From: Clostridiales bacterium UBA4696 | GTDB lineage: Bacteria; Bacillota; Clostridia; Oscillospirales; Oscillospiraceae | Assembly (NCBI GenBank): GCA_002404795.1 | Contig: DHKK01000046.1 | Coordinates: 1 to 13,903, forward strand | Length of the DNA: 13,903 nucleotides | Direction of reading: 5' to 3' | Part shown: positions 1 through 8,224 of the stretch, piece after piece | Layout of the letters: each line of letters begins with the position of its first letter | Numbering within the stretch: the first letter of the stretch is position 1 | Notes under the pieces: model-generated | Told to the model about the DNA's origin: nothing | The model's database searches: none | What the model saw: only the letters and a program-made list of their open reading frames with translations | Position numbers and translations under genes: made by a program

Positions 1-43
1 TGCCGAATTGTGCGGTGCTGCCCAAACAAAAGAGGAACACTCT

Positions 44-634
44 ATGATCATCCTTGCATCCCAATCTCCCCGCCGGCAGGAGCTGATGAAGTTCACCGGC
101 CTGCCGTTCACCGTCCGCGTTGCAGACGTGGACGAGACGATGGACCCCGCCCTTCCTGTGCAGCAGGAGGTCGCGCGCGTCAGCCGTCTCAAGGCCCGGA
201 CCATCGCGGCCTCGGCCGCGACCGACGATATCGTCATCGCGGCGGACACCATCGTCGTCATCGACGGCCGCGAGCTCGGCAAGCCGCATACGCAGCAGGA
301 CGCGTTCGACATGCTCAGGCTTCTCTCCGGCCGGACGCATGAGGTCGTGACCGTGCTGTCCGTCTGCCGCGGCGAGCAGACCGAGTCGGAGGCCGTCGTC
401 ACCCGCGTGACGTTCCGCGCGCTCACGGACGAAGAGATCCGCGCCTATATCGCCACCGGCGAACCCATGGACAAGGCCGGCAGCTACGGCATCCAGGGCT
501 ACGGCGCCATGTTCGTCAGCCACCTTGAGGGCGATTATTTCTCCGTCATGGGCCTGCCGCTGTGCCCGCTGTGCCGGATGCTGCGCGCGTTCGGCGTAAG
601 CATTCTGACGGAAAAGGAGGCGCAGGAGGCGTGA
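44..634 (+). CDS. maf: Maf family nucleoside triphosphate pyrophosphatase (dTTP/UTP type)
   Basis: A 196-residue cytoplasmic protein, full length for Maf. Maf enzymes hydrolyse non-canonical or excess NTPs to NMP and pyrophosphate. The N-terminal substrate-binding motif S6-Q-S-P-R-R11 is intact, as are the central AADTIV and GKP motifs. The stretch DKAGSYGIQGYG resembles E. coli YhdE, the dTTP/UTP-cleaving branch, rather than YceF; that subtype call rests on memory of the family. The ATG at 44 is chosen because AGAGG lies at 31-35, 8 nt upstream, and the protein then begins MIILASQSPRR as in homologues; an in-frame TTG at 8 would add 12 residues with no match. Its stop overlaps the mreC start (GTGA). 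Maf next to mre genes is a common arrangement in Bacillota. Its promoter is not in the window. Confidence 0.95.
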   Translation: MIILASQSPRRQELMKFTGLPFTVRVADVDETMDPALPVQQEVARVSRLKARTIAASAATDDIVIAADTIVVIDGRELGKPHTQQDAFDMLRLLSGRTHEVVTVLSVCRGEQTESEAVVTRVTFRALTDEEIRAYIATGEPMDKAGSYGIQGYGAMFVSHLEGDYFSVMGLPLCPLCRMLRAFGVSILTEKEAQEA

Positions 635-1467
635 AGAAGAAATTCTGGACGGGCCGGCTCAAGACCATTCTGATCATTGCGCTCGTCGTCGCCATCTGCG
701 CGGCGGTGACGCTCGCCATCTCCACGGGCACGAGCGCGCTGGAAAACGTGGTCGGAACGATCCTCTCGCCCATCCGCGCGGGCGTCGCGTCCATCGACCG
801 GCTGGCCGAGCGATATTACAACTACATGTTCCGCTACGAATCGCTGGCGGCGGAAAACGCGGAGATGGAAAAGCAGATCCTCGCCATGCAGGCTGACGTC
901 CGCGACGCCGAGCAGCTGCAGCGCGAGAACGAATGGCTCAAGGCGCTGCTGCAGCTGTCGAACGAGCATGAGGACTATCAGTTCCTCACCGCCTACATCA
1001 TCTCCTGGGATTCCTCCGACTACAAAAGCGCCTTTACCATTGGCAAGGGCACGAACGCCGGGCTCGAGGAGGGCATGTGCGCCGTGACGGAGAACGGGCA
1101 GGTCGTCGGCCTTGTGACCAAGGTCGGGGCCAACTGGGCCACGATCACGACGATCATGGACTCGTCGCTGGAGATCTCGGCCTCCATCGCCTCGTCCGGC
1201 TATACCGGCGTCGTCCAGGGCACGTTCCTGGAGGACGGCACGGAGATCCTGCGCATGAACTATCTTCTGACCGACGCCATCGTCAAAAACAACGACCAGG
1301 TCGTCACTACCGGCTCGACGCTCTACCCGCGCGGGCTGCTGCTGGGCTACATCACGAACGCCAGCCTCGACGAGACGGGCGTTGCAAAATACGCCACGCT
1401 CGAGCCGTCGTGCGACCTCGGCAAGCTCGAGCAGATCGCCATCATCACGCAGTATGACCTGCAATAA
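631..1467 (+). CDS. mreC: Rod shape-determining protein MreC
   Basis: A 278-residue membrane-anchored protein of the elongasome, which in other bacteria links MreB, MreD and the class B PBPs outside the membrane. Residues about 7-31 form one N-terminal membrane segment. Residues about 65-105 (AAENAEMEKQILAMQADV and onward) are an amphipathic coiled coil, followed by the MreC beta-barrel region with GLEEGM, GQVVGLV and the late PRGLLLGYI motif. I chose GTG 631, overlapping the maf stop by 3 nt, because AAGGAGG at 614-620 is 10 nt upstream and the protein then starts with a basic patch (KKKFW) before the membrane segment. A further in-frame extension back to 562 lies inside maf and is rejected. 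mreD follows 23 nt downstream. Confidence 0.93.
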   Translation: MKKKFWTGRLKTILIIALVVAICAAVTLAISTGTSALENVVGTILSPIRAGVASIDRLAERYYNYMFRYESLAAENAEMEKQILAMQADVRDAEQLQRENEWLKALLQLSNEHEDYQFLTAYIISWDSSDYKSAFTIGKGTNAGLEEGMCAVTENGQVVGLVTKVGANWATITTIMDSSLEISASIASSGYTGVVQGTFLEDGTEILRMNYLLTDAIVKNNDQVVTTGSTLYPRGLLLGYITNASLDETGVAKYATLEPSCDLGKLEQIAIITQYDLQ

Positions 1468-1490
1468 TTCCATGAAAGGAGGCACGCGCC

Positions 1491-1991
1491 ATGCACGCGA
1501 CCTATAAAAATGCGCTCATGTGGACGCTCTACGGCGCGTTCTTCCTGCTGCTGACCGTTCTGCAGACCGTTGTGTTCGGCAGAGCCCGGTTTTTTGACGT
1601 CAAGCTCAGCATCCTCCCCGTCTGCATCGCCTGCGTGGCGATGCTCTGCGGCGCGGAGGCCGGGGCGCTCTACGGCCTGTGCTGCGGCACGGTCTGGTGC
1701 TTTACCGGGGCGAGCGGCGGCGCGCTGCATATCGTGCTGATGACGATCTGCGGCGCGGTGATCGGCTATCTCTGCGACCGGTATCTGGTGCGGCGGCTTT
1801 TGTCGGCGCTGATCATGAGTTTGCTGGCGCTGACGGTCTGCCAGACGATTTTATTCCTGTTCCAATGCTATCTCGGCACGATCTACATCGGCACGATCTA
1901 CACGCTGCCCATCCAGATCGGCCTGAGTCTGCTCTCCTGCCCGCTCATCTACCTGGGAGCCTGGGCGATTCGAAAGGTTGGTGCCAAGTAA
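1491..1991 (+). CDS. mreD: Rod shape-determining protein MreD
   Basis: A 166-residue, very hydrophobic protein with about five predicted membrane segments (roughly residues 11-30, 39-60, 76-96, 103-126 and 139-160), matching MreD in size and topology and in its place between mreC and the PBP2 gene. MreD is a membrane partner of MreC and PBP2 in lateral wall synthesis. AAAGGAGG at 1475-1482 lies 8 nt before the ATG. The sequence is poorly conserved in this family, so the call leans on context and topology. Residues 129-138 read GTIYI then GTIYT, encoded by a perfect 15-bp tandem duplication at 1873-1902. The stop codon abuts the next start. Confidence 0.88.
   Translation: MHATYKNALMWTLYGAFFLLLTVLQTVVFGRARFFDVKLSILPVCIACVAMLCGAEAGALYGLCCGTVWCFTGASGGALHIVLMTICGAVIGYLCDRYLVRRLLSALIMSLLALTVCQTILFLFQCYLGTIYIGTIYTLPIQIGLSLLSCPLIYLGAWAIRKVGAK
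1873..1902 (+). repeat. Perfect 15-bp tandem duplication inside mreD
   Basis: TCGGCACGATCTACA occurs twice head to tail (1873-1887 and 1888-1902) without a mismatch. Flanking bases do not extend the match. It keeps the frame and duplicates five residues in the last third of MreD. Confidence 0.95.
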
Positions 1992-4103
1992 ATGCAGCGA
2001 ATCTCCCGTTTCCGCATGATCGTGTTCATCGTCGTCATTCTGGCCATGATCGGCGTGTTCACCCTGCGGCTTTACAAGACGCAGGCGGCCGTCACCGAGG
2101 AATCCCTCGTCGCCGCCGACGCCGACTCCATGACCTACCAGTCGACGGTCGAGGCCGCGCGCGGCAATATTCTCGACCGCAACGGCAACGTGCTGGTCTC
2201 TAACCGCGCGAGCTATAACCTCGTCATCGTCAACTTCGTCTTCTTCAACGCGCCGGACCCGAACGGGAATCTTTTGAAGGTGCTGGACCTTTGCGACGAG
2301 CTCGGGATCCAGTACGAGTCGCACTTCCCCGTCACCCCGGACCGGCCGTATGAATATACGGACGACAACAATTCGGCCTGGCAGGAAAATTTCCGCAAAT
2401 TCCTTGCCGACCGCGGCTATGACCTCGATATCTCCGCGCCCACGCTCATGAAGCGGCTGCGCAGCGAATACAAGATCCCCGACGACTGGAAGCAGGCGGA
2501 CGTCTACCGCATCATCGCCGTCCGGTACGAGCTGGAGCTGCGCTCGATCGAGGGCATCGGCCTGGAAAACTACACGCTGGCGGAGGACGTCGACGCGGGA
2601 TCCCTCGCCGCCGTTATGGAGCTGGCCGTGCCGGGCGTCGTGGTCGAAAACGGCACGGTGCGCGAATATAACACGAAGTACGCCGCGCACATTCTCGGCT
2701 ATATCGGTCCAATTTGGAGCGCGGAAGCCGATGAATACCGTGAAAAGGGCTACTCCATGAATGCACTCGTCGGTAAATCCGGCGTTGAACAGGCGTTTGA
2801 GCAGTACCTGCACGGCTCGAGCGGCCTGAAAAAGACGACGGTCTCCTCGACCGGCGAGATCCTGAACCGCTATTACGTGACCGAGCCCGTGCCCGGCAAC
2901 AACGTGGAGCTGTCGATCGATATCTCCCTGCAGGCCGTGGCGGAGCAGGCGCTCGAAAAGGTCATCCTCGACCTGCGCGAAAACGGCGTCGGCCGGAACA
3001 AGGAGGGCAAGGACGCCCGGGGCGGCGCGGTCGTCGTGCAGCTGTGTAAGACGGGTGAGATCCTCGCCATGGCGAGCTACCCGACCTATGACATTTCTAC
3101 GTTCAATCAGGACTATGAAACCCTCAAAGAAGACGAAATGAATCCGCTGTTCAACCGTGCGCTCACGGCTTATCCGCCCGGCTCGGTCTACAAGATGGTT
3201 ACGTCCATCGCGGCCGTCGACCTCGGCGGCTTCGACCCCGGCTATATCATCGAGGACAAGGGCCTGTACACCTACTATGATTCCTTCCAGCCCAAGTGCC
3301 ACATCTGGTCGCTGGCCAATCCCCGCACCCACGGCAAGATCAACCTGATGCAGGCCATCGCCTATTCCTGCAACTATTACTTCTATGAGGTCGGCCGTCT
3401 GACCTACAACAGCTATATGGAAAAGACCGGCGAAAACCCGTTCGACATCGTGGCCAAGGCCCTCGGCCTCGGCGAGCCGACGGGCATCGAGCTGCCGGAG
3501 TCCGTCGGTGCGCGCGCGAACGCGGAGGAAAAGAACAAGCAGTACGCGGGCGAAGACGCCGGCTGGTTCGGCGCAGACGTGCTGCAGGCTGTCATTGGCC
3601 AGAGCCTCAACAGCTTCACGCCTCTGCAGCTGGCCTGCTACACCTCGGCCCTGGCCAACAAGGGCACGCGGTATGAAGCGACGCTTCTGTCCCGCGTCGT
3701 CTCGTGGGACTATCAGGAGCTGATCGAGGAGCATACGCCCACCGTCGCCAGCACGCTGGAGATCTCGGAAAAGGCGCTCGCCGCGCTGGATCAGGGCATG
3801 CGCATGACCGGCTCCATCGGCACGGCGGAGCAGTATCTCAAGGACTACCCAATCGCCATCGCCTGCAAGACCGGCACCGCCCAGTGGCAGGGCACCACCT
3901 CCACCGGTTCGTTCTCCGGCTCCGACCACGCCTCGTTCGTGCTCTACGCCCCGGCGGACGATCCGGAGATCGCCATCGCCGTTTACATCGAGCGCGGCTC
4001 GCAGGGCGGCAATCTGGCGAACGTCTGCATCCCGATCCTGAACGCCTATTTCTCCAGCTCCGCCAAATATGAGACCATCGCGACTGAAAATATCGCTTAT
4101 TGA
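1992..4103 (+). CDS. mrdA: Penicillin-binding protein 2, elongasome transpeptidase
   Basis: A 703-residue class B PBP that cross-links peptidoglycan outside the membrane. It has one N-terminal membrane anchor (about residues 8-26), a pedestal/dimerisation domain (about 50-330, with the early RGNILDRNG motif), and a C-terminal transpeptidase domain. The three active-site motifs are present: S398-V-Y-K401 carries the acylated serine, S459-C-N461 is the SxN motif, and K626-T-G-T629 is the KTG motif. The ATG directly follows the mreD stop with only a weak, distant AAAGG at 1973-1977, so translational coupling to mreD is likely. The order mreC-mreD-PBP2 points to the elongation PBP2 rather than a division or sporulation class B enzyme. 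Its stop TGA is 11 nt before the lepA start. Confidence 0.95.
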   Translation: MQRISRFRMIVFIVVILAMIGVFTLRLYKTQAAVTEESLVAADADSMTYQSTVEAARGNILDRNGNVLVSNRASYNLVIVNFVFFNAPDPNGNLLKVLDLCDELGIQYESHFPVTPDRPYEYTDDNNSAWQENFRKFLADRGYDLDISAPTLMKRLRSEYKIPDDWKQADVYRIIAVRYELELRSIEGIGLENYTLAEDVDAGSLAAVMELAVPGVVVENGTVREYNTKYAAHILGYIGPIWSAEADEYREKGYSMNALVGKSGVEQAFEQYLHGSSGLKKTTVSSTGEILNRYYVTEPVPGNNVELSIDISLQAVAEQALEKVILDLRENGVGRNKEGKDARGGAVVVQLCKTGEILAMASYPTYDISTFNQDYETLKEDEMNPLFNRALTAYPPGSVYKMVTSIAAVDLGGFDPGYIIEDKGLYTYYDSFQPKCHIWSLANPRTHGKINLMQAIAYSCNYYFYEVGRLTYNSYMEKTGENPFDIVAKALGLGEPTGIELPESVGARANAEEKNKQYAGEDAGWFGADVLQAVIGQSLNSFTPLQLACYTSALANKGTRYEATLLSRVVSWDYQELIEEHTPTVASTLEISEKALAALDQGMRMTGSIGTAEQYLKDYPIAIACKTGTAQWQGTTSTGSFSGSDHASFVLYAPADDPEIAIAVYIERGSQGGNLANVCIPILNAYFSSSAKYETIATENIAY

Positions 4104-4114
4104 GAGGAACCGCT

Positions 4115-5926
<1,812 letters not shown>

Positions 5927-5938
5927 GAGGGGTTTTCC

Positions 5939-7138
5939 GTGGCGCTCATTCCAATCGTTGAAAATAAGAAAAAAAGCCTCGGCATCTACGTCCATATCCC
6001 GTTCTGCCGGAGCAAATGTGAATACTGTGATTTCTATTCCATCCCCGGCGCGCGCAGCCGGGATCTGATGGACCGCTATCTCGACGCCGTCATCCTCCAC
6101 ATCCGCGAGGCGGCGCAGGGCGCGGCCGGCTATGAGGTCGATACCGTCTACTTTGGCGGCGGCACGCCCTCGTTCTTCGGCGCCGGCGGACTTGCGAAGA
6201 TCTTCGCCGAGATCGACCGCCGCTTCGACGTCAGCCGCGACGCGGAGGTCTCGCTCGAGGCCAACCCCGACTCCGTGACGCTGCCCATGCTCACGCGGCT
6301 GCGCCGCGCGGGCTTCAACCGCATCTCCATCGGCGTGCAGTCGGATGACGACGCCCAGCTCAAGGCCCTTGGCCGCCCGCATAACTACCGGCAGGCGCAG
6401 CAGGCCGTCTCGCTCTCGCGCCGCGCGGGCTTTGACAACATCTCGGTCGACCTCATGTACGGCCTGCCGAACCAGTCGCGCGAGCAGTGGATGCAGACCC
6501 TGCGCAACGTCATCGACCTCAAGGCCGACCACATCAGCTGCTACGGCCTCAAGGTCGAGCCCGGCACGAAGCTCTGGACCTACAAGGACTGCGCGAACCT
6601 CCCCGACGACGATGCGCAGGCCGACATGTACTTCTACGCCGTCGAGACGCTCGAGCAGTTCGGCTATCACCAGTATGAGATCTCCAATTTCGCGCACGAC
6701 GGCTTCATCTGCCGCCACAATATGAAATACTGGGTCGGCGACGAGTATCTGGGCTTCGGCCCGTGCGCGGCATCCGATTTTGCCGGCCGCCGGTTCACCA
6801 TCGAGCCGAATCTGGAAAAATACATCAAGGGCGTCATGGAAAAGGGCGTCATTCTGTCGGAGTCGGAGCTCGTGCCGCTGCGCGAGCGCGCGGGGGAGTA
6901 CCTGATGCTCCGCCTGCGGACCGTCGACGGCATCGAGAAGGGCGAATATACCCGCTCGTTCCTCCTGCCGTTCGAGCCCATCGAGGAGATCCTCATCCGC
7001 CTGCAGGCGCAGGAATATGCAGCCTTCTCCGCCGGGCGGTGGCATCTGACGCCGAAGGGCTTCATGCTGTCCAACTCCATTCTGGTCGAGCTGCTGGAGG
7101 CGCAGCAGAAGTCGCGGCCGCTGACACAGAAGAAGTGA
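5939..7138 (+). CDS. hemW: Radical SAM heme chaperone HemW (HemN-like)
   Basis: A 399-residue radical SAM protein. YVHIPFC is followed by C23-x3-C27-x2-C30, ligands for the 4Fe-4S cluster that cleaves SAM, and GGGTPS follows as the SAM-binding glycine motif. The cysteine motif runs into DF instead of the fourth cysteine seen in true coproporphyrinogen dehydrogenase HemN, and H260-N-M-K-Y-W265 matches the HNxxYW motif reported for HemW heme chaperones, so HemW is favoured. GTG 5939 is chosen because AGGAGG at 5925-5930 is 8 nt upstream. It sits 12 nt after lepA; lepA-hemW is a conserved pair in Bacillota. The usual next gene, hrcA, is absent here. I see no clear terminator after it. Confidence 0.95.
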   Translation: MALIPIVENKKKSLGIYVHIPFCRSKCEYCDFYSIPGARSRDLMDRYLDAVILHIREAAQGAAGYEVDTVYFGGGTPSFFGAGGLAKIFAEIDRRFDVSRDAEVSLEANPDSVTLPMLTRLRRAGFNRISIGVQSDDDAQLKALGRPHNYRQAQQAVSLSRRAGFDNISVDLMYGLPNQSREQWMQTLRNVIDLKADHISCYGLKVEPGTKLWTYKDCANLPDDDAQADMYFYAVETLEQFGYHQYEISNFAHDGFICRHNMKYWVGDEYLGFGPCAASDFAGRRFTIEPNLEKYIKGVMEKGVILSESELVPLRERAGEYLMLRLRTVDGIEKGEYTRSFLLPFEPIEEILIRLQAQEYAAFSAGRWHLTPKGFMLSNSILVELLEAQQKSRPLTQKK

Positions 7139-7213
7139 CGGGGCGCTATGTTGTGTCATTTTTGGTTTCCGGGCACAAGATTCGCAAAATGCGGGGGAAT
7201 GTGCAAAAAACGA
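7139..7213. other. Intergenic spacer between hemW and the rpmH promoter
   Basis: Locally AT-richer than the genes around it. It holds only a 4-bp hairpin (CGCA AAA TGCG, about 7184-7194) and no T-run terminator. hemW transcripts may therefore read into rpmH. Confidence 0.6.
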
Positions 7214-7243
7214 TTGACAAAAGGCAGACGTATCGGCTATAAT
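7214..7243 (+). promoter_or_regulatory. Consensus sigma-A promoter of rpmH
   Basis: The -35 box TTGACA (7214-7219) and -10 box TATAAT (7238-7243) are both perfect matches, separated by 18 bp. Transcription would start near 7250, about 95 nt before the rpmH ATG. A promoter this strong fits a ribosomal protein gene. Confidence 0.93.
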
Positions 7244-7249
7244 AGCATT

Positions 7250-7345
7250 CGTATGCTCCATAGGAGCAGCTAAATTTTGACTCGCTGCGGCGGAGGCAGA
7301 CCTGCGTCCGCTGTTGAGCATATTTTTACAGGAGGTGTAGATTCC
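7250..7345 (+). promoter_or_regulatory. rpmH 5' leader with two possible hairpins
   Basis: Hairpin 1: TGCTCC (7254-7259), loop ATA, GGAGCA (7263-7268). Hairpin 2: arms 7288-7294 and 7307-7313 (core GCGGA/TCCGC, one G-T pair), a G-G mismatch, then GCA/TGC around a GACC loop. Neither has a T-run, so these are not terminators. The rpmH ribosome site AGGAGGTG (7330-7337) lies after hairpin 2. I do not recognise a known riboswitch or L34 leader family. Confidence 0.4.
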
Positions 7346-7486
7346 ATGGCAACTGTTCGTACCTATCAGCCCAGAAAGCGTCACAGATCCAAGGTGCATG
7401 GCTTCAGAAAGAGAATGGCTACCGCCAACGGCCGCAAGGTCCTCGCCCGTCGCCGCGCCAAGGGCAGAGCAAAGCTCTCCGCGTAA
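7346..7486 (+). CDS. rpmH: 50S ribosomal protein L34
   Basis: A 46-residue, strongly basic protein matching L34 over its whole length: TYQP near the N-terminus, then HGFRKRMATANGR and KVLARRRAKGR. L34 is a small rRNA-binding protein of the large subunit. AGGAGGTG at 7330-7337 and ATG 7346 fix the start; an in-frame upstream extension to 7277 falls in the leader. Codons here use more A-ending arginine (AGA) than neighbouring genes, as expected for a highly expressed ribosomal gene. rnpA follows after 124 nt, the usual bacterial order; dnaA, the common divergent neighbour, is not upstream. Confidence 0.98.
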   Translation: MATVRTYQPRKRHRSKVHGFRKRMATANGRKVLARRRAKGRAKLSA

Positions 7487-7520
7487 TTGGACGCGCCTAC
7501 ACCGCAACACACATACATTC

Positions 7521-7550
7521 GGGGTGAATGGAAGCAGTTCTGTTCGCCCC
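7521..7550 (+). promoter_or_regulatory. Long hairpin between rpmH and rnpA (candidate attenuator or processing site)
   Basis: Arms 7521-7533 (GGGGTGAATGGAA) and 7538-7550 (TTCTGTTCGCCCC) pair over 13 bp, three of them G-T wobbles, around a GCAG loop. The downstream bases ATCTGTTTATC are only partly T-rich, so it could be a leaky terminator, an RNase site or a 3'-end stabiliser for rpmH mRNA. A second, weaker hairpin AAGACG/CGTCTT lies at 7571-7590. Confidence 0.5.
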
Positions 7551-7610
7551 ATCTGTTTATCAGCCGCAAAAAGACGCAGACCGTCGTCTTGTCCCGAAGG
7601 TGGGCGCATT

Positions 7611-7958
7611 ATGCAGTTTTCTTCCTCGTTAAAGCTCAATCATATCTTCCGCCGCCTCTATCGCAAGGGCCAGAGCGCGGCCAACGGCTATCTCGTGCTT
7701 TACTGCCGCAAAAACGGCTCCCGGCAGAACCGCGTCGGCCTGACCGTCAGCGCCAAGCTGGCCCACGCCGTGCACCGCAACCGGCTGCGCCGGCAGCTGC
7801 GCGAGATCTACCGGCTGCATGAAGCGGAGTTCGTCCGGGGATATGATATCGTCGTCGTCGCACGGACCCGCGCCATCGGCGCGGACTATGCGGCGCTGGA
7901 GCGCGCCTATCTTTCGCTTGCCGCGAAGCTCGGTCTTCTCGGGGGGCAGACGACGTGA
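7611..7958 (+). CDS. rnpA: Ribonuclease P protein component
   Basis: A 115-residue basic protein that binds the RNase P RNA and helps process the 5' ends of pre-tRNAs. The family signature is clear at residues 54-66: AVHRNRLRRQLRE, including R56-N57-R58, the conserved RNR RNA-contact motif. Length and the N-terminal sequence (LKLNHIFRRLYRKG) also fit. ATG 7611 is preceded by GAAGGTGG at 7596-7603; the open frame extends upstream to 7398 but that part overlaps rpmH. Its stop overlaps the yidD start by 3 nt (GTGA), which suggests coupled translation. It shares the rpmH promoter, past the hairpin at 7521-7550. Confidence 0.97.
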   Translation: MQFSSSLKLNHIFRRLYRKGQSAANGYLVLYCRKNGSRQNRVGLTVSAKLAHAVHRNRLRRQLREIYRLHEAEFVRGYDIVVVARTRAIGADYAALERAYLSLAAKLGLLGGQTT

Positions 7959-8167
7959 AGCGGGTATGCCTGTGGCTCATCCGCCTGTACCAGAAGTATA
8001 TCTCCCCGGGCCTGCCGCGCCGGTGCCGGTTTTCGCCGACCTGCTCGCAGTATGCCCTGGAGGCGATCGAAAAGTACGGCGCGGGGAAGGGCGGCTGGCT
8101 GGCGTTCAAACGGCTGCTGCGGTGTAATCCCTTTTACAAGGGAGACTATTTTGACCCGGTGCCATAG
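7955..8167 (+). CDS. yidD: Membrane protein insertion efficiency factor YidD
   Basis: A 70-residue protein with the full YidD pattern: LIRLYQKYISPG at the N-terminus, CRFSPTCSQYALEAI in the middle, and RLLRCNPFYKGDYFDPVP at the end. YidD is a small, membrane-associated helper of YidC-dependent insertion. The GTG start at 7955 overlaps the rnpA stop, with a GGGGGG stretch at 7941-7946 as the likely ribosome site. The position between rnpA and yidC is the classic one. The segment KGDYFDPVP has small differences from the more usual GGYDPVP but nothing that suggests loss of function. Confidence 0.96.
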   Translation: MKRVCLWLIRLYQKYISPGLPRRCRFSPTCSQYALEAIEKYGAGKGGWLAFKRLLRCNPFYKGDYFDPVP

Positions 8168-8224
8168 GGCAGCGTGGTTTTTTCCCGTTGTCCGTGGCCA
8201 TCCCACCACATTTGGAGGAAAACA

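Noticed and set aside
8..43. TTG start extending Maf by 12 residues
   Set aside because: No ribosome site, and the family starts at the MIILASQSPRR segment encoded from 44.
1851..3929. A 692-codon - strand frame opposite mreD and mrdA, with similar frames at 7907-9553 and 12069-13799
   Set aside because: Same codon-bias shadow effect. The opposite strand carries intact genes with motifs and ribosome sites.
8174..8224. Upstream GTG start for yidC adding 17 residues
   Set aside because: It would place a polar, Trp-containing stretch before the lipoprotein signal. ATG 8225 has GGAGG 6 nt upstream and starts MKKK before the hydrophobic core.
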